Shown here: piece by piece, positions 17,758-26,621 of the stretch
How the letters are laid out: each line of letters starts with the position of its first letter
How positions within the stretch are numbered: the stretch's first letter is position 1
Assembly: GCF_024228675.1 (NCBI RefSeq)
Contig: NZ_CP100461.1
Span: forward strand, 1,984,001-2,048,000
Length of the DNA stretch: 64,000 nt
Source of the DNA: Salinigranum marinum
GTDB taxonomy: Archaea > Halobacteriota > Halobacteria > Halobacteriales > Haloferacaceae
Reading direction: 5' to 3'
Position numbers and translations under genes: made by a program
Notes under the pieces: model-generated
Database searches by the model: none
Seen by the model: the letters and a program-made list of their open reading frames with translations, nothing else
Told to the model about the DNA's origin: nothing

Positions 17758-19212
17758 ATGAGACACCGATCCCGGTCGCTGCCCGTCCTGTTCGTCGTCG
17801 GCCTGCTCGTGCTCTCGGGCTGCACCGCCGGGGTGGGGCCCACGACCGGCGGCACCACCGACGCGCCGTCCGAGCCCACGGCGGTCGGCGAGGACGGACG
17901 CGCCGGGACAGCCACCGACGGAGCGTCCGACGCCGGAGGCGCGACGAGTGCGACGAACGGAACCCTCACGGTCCACTTCATCAACGTGGGCCAGGGCGAC
18001 AGCACGCTCGTCGTCGGGCCGACGGGCGAGACGATGCTCGTCGACACCGGCGACTTCCGCGACGACGGCGAGTACGTCGTCGACTACCTCGACTCACGGG
18101 GGATCGACCGGATCGACTACCTGGTCTCGACGCACGCCGACGCCGACCACATCGGCGGGAACGCGGCCGTCATCGAGCGCTTCGAGACCGAGGGCGAAGG
18201 CGTCGGGGCCGTGTACGATCCCGGCGTGACCGCCTCGACCGCGACGTACGACCGCTACCTCGACGCCGTCGAGCAGTACGACGTGCCGCTGTACCGCACG
18301 GAGACCGGCGACGAGATCCCGCTGGCGGGCGCTACGGTCTCCGTGCTCGCCCCGCCGCGGCCGCCGCTGGCCGACGGGGACCGCAACGACAACAGCGTCG
18401 TCCTCAGGCTCTCGTTCGGCGAGACGAGCGTGCTCCTTCCCGGCGACGCCGGGGCGGTGGAGGAGCCGTATCTCGTCGACACGCACGGCCGCGCGCTCGA
18501 CGTCACGCTGTTGAAAGCCGGCCACCACGGCAGCAGTTCGAGCACGAGCGCGGAGGTCCTCGACGCGACCACGCCGAGCGCTGTCGTCGTCTCCTCGGCG
18601 TACGACTCGCGGTACGGTCACCCCCACGAGGAGGTGCTCGGTCGACTCTCCGCGCGCTCGATCCCGACGTACTGGACGGGCACGCACGGAACGATCGTCG
18701 CGACGAGCGACGGCCGGACGGTCACGGTCGCGACGCAGGCGGCCGCGAGCACCCGGCCGCTGGACCTCCGTGCAGACGCACCCGTCGCTCCTGACACACG
18801 GGGTCCCGTCGTCGTCCGCGACGCCTACGCGGCGGCCGATGACGGGCGAGCGGACACGGACGGGCAAGTGGACACGGGGGAGACGGCGGTGGAACTCACC
18901 GAGATACACGCCGACGCGGCCGGCGACGACCGGACGAACCTCGCCGACGAGTACGTCGTGTTGACCAACCGCGGCGACTCCCCCGTCGAGCTCTCGGGGT
19001 GGGTGTTGACCGACGAGAGCGGGGCGCGCTACCGGTTCCCGGACGGCGTCGTGCTCGCACCTGGCGACTCGATCACGGTCCGGACCGGGAGCGGCACCGA
19101 CACCGAGACCGACCGCTACTGGGACGCCGGTCGGCCGGTCTGGAACAACGACGGCGACACCGTTACTTTGCTCCGCGCCGACGGGGGAGTCGTGACGGAG
19201 GTCTCGTACTGA
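17758..19212 (+). CDS. Secreted lipoprotein: metallo-beta-lactamase (ComEC/Rec2-like) domain plus lamin-tail domain
   Basis: A 484-residue exported protein. The N-terminus is a lipoprotein signal with the lipobox LLVLSGC (Cys22), followed by a Ser/Thr/Gly/Asp linker to about residue 70. The metallo-beta-lactamase domain starts at TLTVHFINVGQGDS and carries HADADH (126-131), PGDAG and GHHGSSSS. This is the two-metal hydrolase site typical of the ComEC/Rec2 extracellular-domain group. From about residue 378 a lamin-tail-type beta-sandwich follows (VELTEIHADA, VELSGWVLTDESG, WNNDGDTVTLL). It is probably a surface nuclease or phosphodiesterase. Its stop overlaps the ATG of the DUF3006-like gene. 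Confidence 0.92.
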   Translation: MRHRSRSLPVLFVVGLLVLSGCTAGVGPTTGGTTDAPSEPTAVGEDGRAGTATDGASDAGGATSATNGTLTVHFINVGQGDSTLVVGPTGETMLVDTGDFRDDGEYVVDYLDSRGIDRIDYLVSTHADADHIGGNAAVIERFETEGEGVGAVYDPGVTASTATYDRYLDAVEQYDVPLYRTETGDEIPLAGATVSVLAPPRPPLADGDRNDNSVVLRLSFGETSVLLPGDAGAVEEPYLVDTHGRALDVTLLKAGHHGSSSSTSAEVLDATTPSAVVVSSAYDSRYGHPHEEVLGRLSARSIPTYWTGTHGTIVATSDGRTVTVATQAAASTRPLDLRADAPVAPDTRGPVVVRDAYAAADDGRADTDGQVDTGETAVELTEIHADAAGDDRTNLADEYVVLTNRGDSPVELSGWVLTDESGARYRFPDGVVLAPGDSITVRTGSGTDTETDRYWDAGRPVWNNDGDTVTLLRADGGVVTEVSY

Positions 19213-19502
19213 TGCTCGACCCCGGCGCGTACACGGCGACGCTCGATCGCTTCGAGGAGACACCCGCCGGCGAACTCGCGGTACTGGTCGTCGAACGCGA
19301 CGACGACCCGCTGACACAGCTCGACCTCCCGGTCGAAACGATCCCCGCGGCGGGCCGTCAGGTCGACGCCGTCTTCGACGTCGTCGTCGAGGACCAGCGG
19401 TTCGAGCTCTCGTACCGAACCGACGAGACCGCACGGCGCGCCGCGGACGCACGGACGCGGTTCGATCGCCTCGCCCGGCGACCGCCCTCGACCGAGGAGT
19501 AG
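19212..19502 (+). CDS. DUF3006-like small protein
   Basis: A 96-residue protein starting at ATG 19212, which overlaps the stop of the preceding gene (TGATG), a sign of translational coupling. It begins ATLDRFEETPAGELAVLVVE, the pattern of DUF3006 proteins, which describe a small beta-rich fold. In bacteria DUF3006 genes are commonly adjacent to ComEC-like metallo-beta-lactamase genes, as here. It has no signal peptide. The function is unknown. Confidence 0.83.
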   Translation: MLDPGAYTATLDRFEETPAGELAVLVVERDDDPLTQLDLPVETIPAAGRQVDAVFDVVVEDQRFELSYRTDETARRAADARTRFDRLARRPPSTEE

Positions 19503-19577
19503 CCGCCGCCCGGGCGATCGGGCCGGTTCCCCCACCCGACGGCCCGGAAGCGGATGCGATCCCGCCGAACCCCGTCG

Positions 19578-19587
19578 GTTTATACAA
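19578..19587 (+). promoter_or_regulatory. TATA box of the GH13 gene
   Basis: GGTTTATACAAA is centred about 26 bases before ATG 19608. This indicates a leaderless transcript and fixes the start over the in-frame codons upstream. Confidence 0.65.
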
Positions 19588-19607
19588 ACGCCGTCGGTGA
19601 AGAGGGC

Positions 19608-21281
19608 ATGGCACGCGCTCGACACGGCGATCTGGGGTGGTACCGGAACGCCGTGATCTACTCGCTCGACGTGAAGACGTTCAACGACGCCGACGGCGAC
19701 GGGTGGGGCGACTTCCAGGGCCTCACGGAGCGGCTCGGCTACCTCGAGACCCTCGGCGTCGACTGCCTCTGGCTCCGTCCGTTCTTCCCGAGTCCGCTCG
19801 CGGACAACGGCTACGACGTCGCCGACTACTACGGCGTCGACTCGCGGGTCGGCACGCTCGGCGACTTCGCGGACTTCGTCGAGGCCGCCGACGACCGCGG
19901 CATCCGGGTGCTCTGCGACATGGTGTTCAACCACACCTCGGACCAGCACCGCTGGTTCCAGCGCGCACGCGACGATCCGGGCTCGAAGTACCACGACTAC
20001 TACCTCTGGACGAGCCACCTCGAGTCGGCCCACAAGCGAGGGAACATCTTCCCCGAGTACGAAGACGGCGTCTGGTCGTACGACGAGGCCGCAGGCAAAC
20101 ACTACTTCCACCAGTTCTACGGCTTCCAGCCCGACCTGAACGTCGCGAACCCACAGGTACAGGCGGAGATCAGACGCGTCTTAGAGTTCTGGCTCGACCG
20201 CGGCGTCGACGGCTTCCGAATCGACGCGGCCCACCCGATGACCATGCCGAAGGGGCACAACGCGACGACACTCGAAGAGGGAACCGACTTCTTCAGGCGG
20301 ATGCGCTCGTGGGTCGAGGAGGCCAAGTCGGACGCTATCCTGATCGCCGAAGCCGACGAGGAGCCGGAGCACCTCGACCAGTACTTCGGCGACGGCGACG
20401 GCTTCGACCTCATGTTCAACTTCGTCCTCAACGCGCACCTCACCTACGCCGTCGGCGTCAAGGACACCTGGCCGCTGTACCGCACGTTCGAGGTGCTCCC
20501 CGACGTCTCCGACGTCGGCCAGTGGGCCAACTTCCTCCGGAACCACGACGAGTGGAACCTCCTGAAGCTCCCGTGGGACGCGTTCGAACACGCTCGCGAC
20601 TTCTTCGGCGACGACGAGGGCGACTCGTGGATCTTCGGCCGCGGGCACCGACTCCGACTGGCCGATCTGTACGTCGGAGACCACGACCGCATCGCCTGTG
20701 CGCACTCGCTCATGTTCTCGCTACCCGGGACGCCGGTAGTCCTGTCGGGCGACGAGATCGGGATGGGTGCGGATCTCGACCTGCCCGAGCGCGAGTCGGT
20801 TCGGACCCCGATGCAGTGGTCCGACAACCGCAACGGCGGCTTCTCGACCGCCGACGCGGACGAGCTCTACCACCCAGTCATCGACGAGGGTCGGTACGGC
20901 TACCAGTCGATCAACGTCGCCGACCAGCTCAGAGACCAGGACTCGTTGTTGAACCGGATCCGTCGGCTCGTCGACGCCCGCACGCTCTGTACGGAGCTCT
21001 CCAACGGCGACTTCTCGATCGCCGACGTCGAGCCGAAGGAGGTGTGGGTCCACCGCGTCGACCACGGTCGGACGACGCTTCTGACCGCGCACAACCTCGC
21101 GGCCGAGCCGCGAACAGTGACCGTCGACTTCGACGCCCCCGCCGACGCGACCACGAGAGTCGTCGGCCCCGGCGACTACGAGGTCGACGGCGGGCGCGCG
21201 ACGTTCGACCTCGACGCGACGGAGTACGCCTGGCTCCGCGGCGACCGGCGCGGGGAGCGCGTGCCGCTCGGGTCGCCCTGA
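19608..21281 (+). CDS. treS: Alpha-amylase family (GH13) protein, trehalose-synthase-like
   Basis: A 557-residue cytoplasmic GH13 enzyme. Its order is that of TreS (maltose to trehalose isomerase): NAVIYSLDVKTFNDADGDG at the N-terminus, then DMVFNHTS (His109). The nucleophile is Asp206 in GFRIDAAH, the acid/base Glu248 in LIAEADEE, and the transition-state Asp314 in FLRNHDEW. PGTPVVLSGDEIGMG follows. The C-terminal domain (about 465-557) is a beta-sandwich. There is no signal peptide, so it acts on intracellular sugar, perhaps for the compatible solute trehalose. No maltokinase or glycogen genes are adjacent, and a related hydrolase or transferase activity is possible. Confidence 0.88.
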   Translation: MARARHGDLGWYRNAVIYSLDVKTFNDADGDGWGDFQGLTERLGYLETLGVDCLWLRPFFPSPLADNGYDVADYYGVDSRVGTLGDFADFVEAADDRGIRVLCDMVFNHTSDQHRWFQRARDDPGSKYHDYYLWTSHLESAHKRGNIFPEYEDGVWSYDEAAGKHYFHQFYGFQPDLNVANPQVQAEIRRVLEFWLDRGVDGFRIDAAHPMTMPKGHNATTLEEGTDFFRRMRSWVEEAKSDAILIAEADEEPEHLDQYFGDGDGFDLMFNFVLNAHLTYAVGVKDTWPLYRTFEVLPDVSDVGQWANFLRNHDEWNLLKLPWDAFEHARDFFGDDEGDSWIFGRGHRLRLADLYVGDHDRIACAHSLMFSLPGTPVVLSGDEIGMGADLDLPERESVRTPMQWSDNRNGGFSTADADELYHPVIDEGRYGYQSINVADQLRDQDSLLNRIRRLVDARTLCTELSNGDFSIADVEPKEVWVHRVDHGRTTLLTAHNLAAEPRTVTVDFDAPADATTRVVGPGDYEVDGGRATFDLDATEYAWLRGDRRGERVPLGSP

Positions 21282-21405
21282 GCGCCGGTCGGCCCGCGAC
21301 CACGACGAAGCCGGCCCACAGAACGGTCGGTCGAACCTCGGTCGGCGACCGAGCGGGGAGCACGTCGGGCACAACCGTTGAGTAGTTCGGCCCCCGAGAG
21401 CGTCT

Positions 21406-21654
21406 GTGTCCGACACGTACGTCTGTTCGGCCTGCCGCGGGACCACGGAGCGTTCGTACGGCGTGCGGTTCATCGTGGTGACCTGCCCCGACTGCGGGGA
21501 GCACGGTCGACTGGTCCACGAGTCGCTGGTGTCGCTCCTCGACGCCGTCCCCGAGGGCGAACGACCCGACGACTGGGACGACCGGCCGCTCGACGAGCGG
21601 CTGCTCGCCGCGCTCGACCAGGGGTACATCACGCTCGCCGACACCCAGATCTGA
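21406..21654 (+). CDS. Small zinc-ribbon protein, 82 aa
   Basis: Begins at GTG 21406 (MSDTYVCSACRGTTERSYG). Two CxxC pairs (CSAC, CPDC) make a zinc ribbon in the first 40 residues, and the remainder is an acidic helix ending ADTQI. It fits the many haloarchaeal zinc microproteins; the function is unknown. It converges on the RNA-ligase-like gene with eight bases between the stops. Confidence 0.8.
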   Translation: MSDTYVCSACRGTTERSYGVRFIVVTCPDCGEHGRLVHESLVSLLDAVPEGERPDDWDDRPLDERLLAALDQGYITLADTQI

Positions 21655-21662
21655 GGGCTCGG

Positions 21663-22529
21663 TCAGTCCCGATCGGCGAGGTACGACTGCGTCCGTTCGG
21701 CGACCGCCGACCGGAACGCCCGCAGGTCGACCTCCCCACGCCCCCCGAAGAGGTGGTCGTGGTGTGCGCGGGTGATCGCCGCGACGGTTCGCTCGTACAG
21801 CGTGTCGAACGTCACCGGCCGGCCCTCGGCGCGGACGCGCTCGGCCACCGCCTCGAAGCGGGCGGGCGTGGCGTACCGGCGGGCGAACGCCTCCGCGGGC
21901 GACTCGGCCGCCGGGGCCTCCCCGTCGGAGTCGGCGAGCGCTGTCCGTTCCGAGTCGGTGTCCCCGACGGCCGGGTTGTCGAGGCTGGCGCGGAGTCCCG
22001 TCTTGTTCCGGAGGAGAACGCCAGCGACCGGCCCGTCGTACCAAGCCGACTCCGGGAAGGCGTACGAGTCTGGATCGAAGTCTGCCGCGCGGACCTCGGC
22101 TGCGAGCGTGGGGAGCGGATCGAGCCCGAGCCGGCGGTAGATCTTCTCGACACGATCGGGCAGGAGATACTCCGAGGAGTCCGACCAGACGTCGCTCCCG
22201 AGGAACGAGGGGGTCGTCTCCCAGTCGTAGTCGACGCCGCGTCTGTGCATCGCGTAGCCGAAGAAAACGACCGATTCGACGTCGTCGACCGCCTCGCGGA
22301 GCGCTCCGCGGTCGAACCGCTCGCGGACGTGACGGGCGACGTGGGCGTACGCCGGCGGGACGTCCTCGCCGAACGTCCTGACCGCGTCGCCGAACTGCAG
22401 CCGGCCGTCCGCCCGGGCCTGGAACCGGACCGGTGCGCCGTCGACCAGTTCGTGGAGCCAGAGGTGGCCCCGCTCGAACAGGGCCGACGGGGCCTCGGCC
22501 GCGGACGGACAGGGCAGAAACTCCTTCAT
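21663..22529 (-). CDS. RNA-ligase-fold protein lacking the catalytic residues
   Basis: A 288-residue protein with the layout of the haloarchaeal RNA ligase-like family: GHLWLHELVDGAPVRFQ (residues 21-37), VVFFGYAMHRRGVDYDW (88-103) and PVAGVLLRNKTGLRASL (167-183). In nucleotidyltransferase ligases these correspond to motif I (KxDG), III (FGE), IV (EGxV) and V (KxK). Here Leu28 replaces the lysine nucleophile, Tyr92 the motif III glutamate, Ala169 the motif IV glutamate and Ser182 a motif V lysine. The fold seems kept but adenylylation is unlikely. It is transcribed alone, and the frame is intact with normal codon bias, so this is not a decayed gene. Confidence 0.85.
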   Translation of the reverse strand: MKEFLPCPSAAEAPSALFERGHLWLHELVDGAPVRFQARADGRLQFGDAVRTFGEDVPPAYAHVARHVRERFDRGALREAVDDVESVVFFGYAMHRRGVDYDWETTPSFLGSDVWSDSSEYLLPDRVEKIYRRLGLDPLPTLAAEVRAADFDPDSYAFPESAWYDGPVAGVLLRNKTGLRASLDNPAVGDTDSERTALADSDGEAPAAESPAEAFARRYATPARFEAVAERVRAEGRPVTFDTLYERTVAAITRAHHDHLFGGRGEVDLRAFRSAVAERTQSYLADRD

Positions 22530-22593
22530 CCGGTACCGTCATCTCGACGGCCGGCGGTGAAACGGTTTCGGCTCCGCTTCGCCGCGGCCGACG

Positions 22594-23286
22594 TTACCGC
22601 CGTCGGCGGGCGACGAACGCGGCGACGAGCGTGAGCGCGAGTGCGGTCAGCGCGATCCCGCCAGCCGGGAGGGCGAACGTGGTCGACGTCGTCTCTGCGT
22701 CGGCGGTCGACGCGGTCGATCCCGCGCCGGCGTCCGCGTCTGCGGCGACGGTCGTGCCGTCGTTCGTGGCGGTGGTGCCGGCGGCGGCGACGGTGACGGT
22801 GCCAGCGTCGCTCGCCGGGCTCATCGAGCCCCCGCCGTCGGTGTCGAACTGGACGGGTGTGAGACTGAGCGTCGTCTCGCCGACCCGCTCCCCGCTCAGT
22901 TCGACCGTGGCGAGGACGACCGCAGAGGCCCCGGGCTGGACGTTCTCGCTCAGATCGGCGGCCTCGAGGGTGACCGTCTTGCCGTCGTCGCCGATCGCCG
23001 GCTCGGACGTCAGTCCGAACGCGTCCGGATAGCTCGCGCCCTCGATGGCCGTCCCGTCACCCTCGACGGAGAGGTCGACCGCGTAGCCGGCGAGTCCCTC
23101 GGGTGCCGACGTGAGGACGACGTCGACCGTGGCGCGCTCGCCGGGCTGGACGGTCGTGCTGGAGACGGTGATCGTGGGGCTGTCGGACTGGGCGGCCGCC
23201 GCGCCGGTCAGCGCCGACGCACAAAGTGCGAGGACGACCGCACCGACGGCGGCGAGTCGAACGAAGTCTGTGTCGTTTGGTGTCAT
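22594..23286 (-). CDS. Membrane-anchored surface protein with a cohesin-like domain
   Basis: A 230-residue exported protein. There is an N-terminal signal peptide (hydrophobic AAVGAVVLALCASALTGAAAA), a cohesin-like beta-sandwich at residues about 37-160 (TITVSSTTVQPGERATV, PEGLAGYAVDLSVEG, GASYPDAFGL), and an Ala/Thr linker. One C-terminal transmembrane helix ends in RRRR. No PGF motif precedes the helix, so it is probably held by the helix itself. The cohesin-like domain resembles the one inside the neighbouring PhoX protein (EGASYPDAFGL against QGADYPDAVGL). It lies 83 bases downstream of the PhoX gene in the same direction, so the two are probably one operon. Confidence 0.87.
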   Translation of the reverse strand: MTPNDTDFVRLAAVGAVVLALCASALTGAAAAQSDSPTITVSSTTVQPGERATVDVVLTSAPEGLAGYAVDLSVEGDGTAIEGASYPDAFGLTSEPAIGDDGKTVTLEAADLSENVQPGASAVVLATVELSGERVGETTLSLTPVQFDTDGGGSMSPASDAGTVTVAAAGTTATNDGTTVAADADAGAGSTASTADAETTSTTFALPAGGIALTALALTLVAAFVARRRR

Positions 23287-23369
23287 TGTGTTCGGGTATG
23301 GGGTTCGTGTGTCGTGTATCGAAAGAACGGAGGAGTGGGCGGCGTCTCGCTCGCGTTCGCCCGCTCGGC

Positions 23370-26069
23370 TCAGTTGCCGCGGTTGCTGGCGACGCCGGCG
23401 TCCTCGTAGAGGGCGACGATGTCGGCGTAGTCGAGGCGGTCGTTCTCGTTGAAGTCGAACGCGCGGGCGTTCGACGTGACGCTCTGGCTCTCGAGGTTGT
23501 TGAACAGCAACACGACGTCGTCGTAGTCGACGCGGCCGTTGCCGTTGACGTCCTCGAAGCGGCCGTCGCCGTCGAGGTCCCGCGGCGTGTTGGGGCTGCT
23601 GCCGACGCTGGAGGGACCGGTGAGCGCCAGCCCCGAGCGGTTCTCGACGTCGATCGCCTGGCCGGCGTCGTCGTCGAGTGAGGCCGCGGTGTCGATGTCG
23701 GTCACGCCCGCACCCATGCCGGCGAGAGTGACGGTCCCGACGACGAACTCGGTGCCCTCGGCCTGCATCGCGGCGTTGGTGTCGGCGAAGCGGAACGTTG
23801 CGGTCGAGGCGTCGTCGGAGACGACCGGCTCCTCGGCGAGGCCGACGGCGTCGGGGTAGTCCGCGCCCTGGATCTCGACGACGTTCGTGTCGGCGACGGT
23901 GACGGAGAACTCGCCACCGGCGAGGCCGTCGGGGACGTGCTTCGCCACGATCTGTGCCTCGACGGAGTCGCCCTGACCGACCGCGACCGAACTCACGTCG
24001 ATCTGGACGTTGGGCTGGTAGACGTACAGGCAGTCGTTGGGGTACGACCGCCGGGACTCGTCGAAGCCGTCCTCACAGCAGAGGACGCGGCCGTCGTCCA
24101 TCACGTAGACGTTGTCGATGTTGCGGACGGCGTCGTTGGCGGCCTCGGGGCCGTCGGTGAAGTCCGGACCGACGATGACCGGTTCGAGTTCGGAGACGGT
24201 GTAGTTCGTGTCGAGTTCGCCGCGGTAGATGACGCCGCCGTCGACGCGGTCCATCCGGACGTCGCCCGTCTCGTCGGCGAGGTCGTCGTTGAACTCGGAG
24301 ATGCCGAAGTAGACGTAGTCGCCGGGACCGGCGTCGTCGCGGCTGTCGACGCCCTCGGCCTTGTTGAACTCGATCGAGGCACCGATCTCCTTGGCCGCGG
24401 CGCGGGTCTCGAGGAACGGCACCTTGCGGAGGTCGTCGTCGACGCCGTCGTGACCGTTCTCCTCGTACTGGGCGGCCCACTCGAGGACCTCCTCGTTGGT
24501 GATGTAGTTCTGGTTACCGTTCTCGATGACCTCGAGGTCGGCCTCCTTGAGTGCCGCGCTGAGGTTGCCGACGACGTCGGTGCCGTCGGCGGTGTGGGCT
24601 TCGAGGTAGTCCAGTTGGGTGACGCCGTCGTACTCCGCGATCCACTCTTCGCACTCCGCGTTGGAGGCGTGGCCCAGCGGGATCCACTCGATCTCGAGGT
24701 TGATCTCGGCCGGGGAGGCGCGGGTTCCGGACTCGGCGACGTTGGCCTCGTCGTTGGTGATCTTCGGCGCGTACAGCGTCCCCTCGACGTCCATCGGGTC
24801 GGCGTAGGAGGGGATCTCCTCGTCGGCGACGAACTTGTAGATGCCCTTGGAGTCGCCGTCGGAGCAGCCGTACACCGTCTTGAGGTCGTTCTGGAAGTCC
24901 GGTGCCTCCCAAGAGGCGCGGCCCATCACGTAATATTTGATGGGCGTGGGTTCGTCGGCCGCGGGGTCGCGGATGTCCACATGGTAGCCGTACCGGTAGG
25001 GGTTCGGGTAGACGTCGTCGATCGGGCTGATGGTGTTGTCGTCGCCCGACTGATCGACCTGGCTCGCGCCGAGGTAGTACGCGAGGAACTCGACACCGGA
25101 CAGCGCCCAGTAGCCCTGGACGTACCAGCTGCTGCCGAGGTCGCCATCGGCGGCGTAGTCGTTGACTGCACCCTGCACTTCGGTCGGGTTCGGACGGTTC
25201 CAGAACTGACACGCCCCGACGAGCCCCTCGCCGCCGTTCTCGACGATGTCACCGACGGTGTTCGTCAGGCTCACGCGCGGGTGCGCGTAGTTCTCCTCGG
25301 AGCTGACCATCGTGTTCCACGGAGAGAGGTCACCGTAGCAGTTGATGCGCGTCCCACCGACGGCGCGGAACGCGTCGGTGTTGACGACGTTCATCGCTTC
25401 GTCGAGGTCGGACTCCCACTCGCCGTCTTCGGTCTGGCTGATCGGGATCCGGCTGACGTTCCCCGGGCTGTTCTCCCAGTTCGTGAAGAGGTATCCCTCG
25501 GTTTCCTCCTCGTTGGTGGCGACGAACTCGTTGCAGTCGGGGTTGGTCGCGGCCGCACCGTACTGGGTGCCCGCGAAGTTGTCCATCGTGATGTCGGTGC
25601 CGTCGGGCGTCTGGGTCACGCCGAGGCGCTCCGTGCCACCGTTGATCGAGTCGCGTCCCTTCCCGAGGTACGTGTACGTCCCCGCGCTGGAACGGATCTG
25701 CCGACGCTGTTCTTCGGTCTTCGGGATCGACAGCTCCGAGAAGTCGTCGTTGCTCCCGTTCAGCTCGAACTGGAAGCCGCTGAAATAGCCCACGCCGGGG
25801 CTGCTGAACTCCCCCTGGTTGTTCTCCTCCGGGTGCTGGTTGCTGTACAGGAGCGAACCGTCCGCGAAGACGAACGGACCGGTGACCTCCGCACCGAACG
25901 CGGTGTTCGAAAACCGCTTCAGGCTCCCCTTCACGCTCGGCGCGCCGGGCGTGTCGTCCTCCTCGATCTCGCTCGCACTGGCGCTTGCTACCCCGCTGCC
26001 CGCCACGCTGGCTCCGAGGGCGGCTGCCACCGATGTGGCCATCAGACTCCGTCGATTTAGATCGACCAT
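23370..26069 (-). CDS. PhoX-type alkaline phosphatase (DUF839) fused to cohesin-like and dockerin-like domains
   Basis: An 899-residue Tat-exported protein. The signal has NRRSLMATS with a hydrophobic stretch to about residue 30. The PhoX/DUF839 domain covers about 45-680. RINCYGDLSPWNT with Cys244 and SSEEN (257-260) matches the metal-binding region of PhoX, a Fe/Ca-dependent phosphomonoesterase. The region 687-815 is a cohesin-like sandwich. Residues about 830-890 hold two dockerin-type calcium loops: DVNGNGRVDYDDVVLL and DFNENDRLDYADIVAL. A TATA box (about 26103-26112) and a 550-base gap lie upstream; phosphate control is plausible but no motif is proven. The product probably releases phosphate outside the cell and docks to a surface partner. 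Confidence 0.92.
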   Translation of the reverse strand: MVDLNRRSLMATSVAAALGASVAGSGVASASASEIEEDDTPGAPSVKGSLKRFSNTAFGAEVTGPFVFADGSLLYSNQHPEENNQGEFSSPGVGYFSGFQFELNGSNDDFSELSIPKTEEQRRQIRSSAGTYTYLGKGRDSINGGTERLGVTQTPDGTDITMDNFAGTQYGAAATNPDCNEFVATNEEETEGYLFTNWENSPGNVSRIPISQTEDGEWESDLDEAMNVVNTDAFRAVGGTRINCYGDLSPWNTMVSSEENYAHPRVSLTNTVGDIVENGGEGLVGACQFWNRPNPTEVQGAVNDYAADGDLGSSWYVQGYWALSGVEFLAYYLGASQVDQSGDDNTISPIDDVYPNPYRYGYHVDIRDPAADEPTPIKYYVMGRASWEAPDFQNDLKTVYGCSDGDSKGIYKFVADEEIPSYADPMDVEGTLYAPKITNDEANVAESGTRASPAEINLEIEWIPLGHASNAECEEWIAEYDGVTQLDYLEAHTADGTDVVGNLSAALKEADLEVIENGNQNYITNEEVLEWAAQYEENGHDGVDDDLRKVPFLETRAAAKEIGASIEFNKAEGVDSRDDAGPGDYVYFGISEFNDDLADETGDVRMDRVDGGVIYRGELDTNYTVSELEPVIVGPDFTDGPEAANDAVRNIDNVYVMDDGRVLCCEDGFDESRRSYPNDCLYVYQPNVQIDVSSVAVGQGDSVEAQIVAKHVPDGLAGGEFSVTVADTNVVEIQGADYPDAVGLAEEPVVSDDASTATFRFADTNAAMQAEGTEFVVGTVTLAGMGAGVTDIDTAASLDDDAGQAIDVENRSGLALTGPSSVGSSPNTPRDLDGDGRFEDVNGNGRVDYDDVVLLFNNLESQSVTSNARAFDFNENDRLDYADIVALYEDAGVASNRGN

Positions 26070-26621
26070 GCAGGTGGAGAGGACGAGCCTTCGTTAAAGG
26101 CGTTTTATAATATCTCTCTAAATTACAATTGTTCCGCCGAGAAACCCCGAAGCCGTACCCAGTGCTGTGTGAACTATCAAGTGATATGTATTATCAAATC
26201 GAGTATCTCTAAGCGAAACACTGCCTGGGTCGAAAGTCACGAAAACCGTGGCGTGCCGCGCTCCCTATCGCTGTCTCGCGAGCGCTATCAGGTGACGAAA
26301 TCGGACTCACGCTCGCCACGGGAGGGAGTTACAGCCGGCTCGTGGCCCGGACCGAAGCCAGCTCTCAATCGTTTCAGAAGTACGAAACGATGGGGGAGCG
26401 ATCCCATCAGTCGGAACCGAGCGTGCGCGCGACGGGAGATGGAAACCCCGTCGCGATTCGTTTCAAAGATCGAGTGTGTTCGAAAACCGCACGGGAAACG
26501 TTCAGTAGTCGGACCACCGCGCACGTGGGTCCCGTCCGCCCACTGTCTCGGTCCGCGGAGGTCGACGCGTCCGTTCGGCCGTGGGTCCCGGTCGATGCCC
26601 GTCGCGGTCGTCCGAACGAAG
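26070..26621. other. Long intergenic region upstream of the PhoX-type gene
   Basis: About 550 bases with lower GC near 26100-26220. The TATA box for the PhoX gene is TTTTATAATA (26103-26112). Frames through the rest are short, rich in Arg/Ser/Thr and lack haloarchaeal codon bias, so I see no gene. It may hold regulatory sites or decayed sequence. Confidence 0.5.

Noticed and set aside
26070-26621. Hidden gene in the long gap upstream of the PhoX-type gene
   Set aside because: Frames on both strands lack haloarchaeal codon bias and recognisable sequence, so only a non-coding entry was made.
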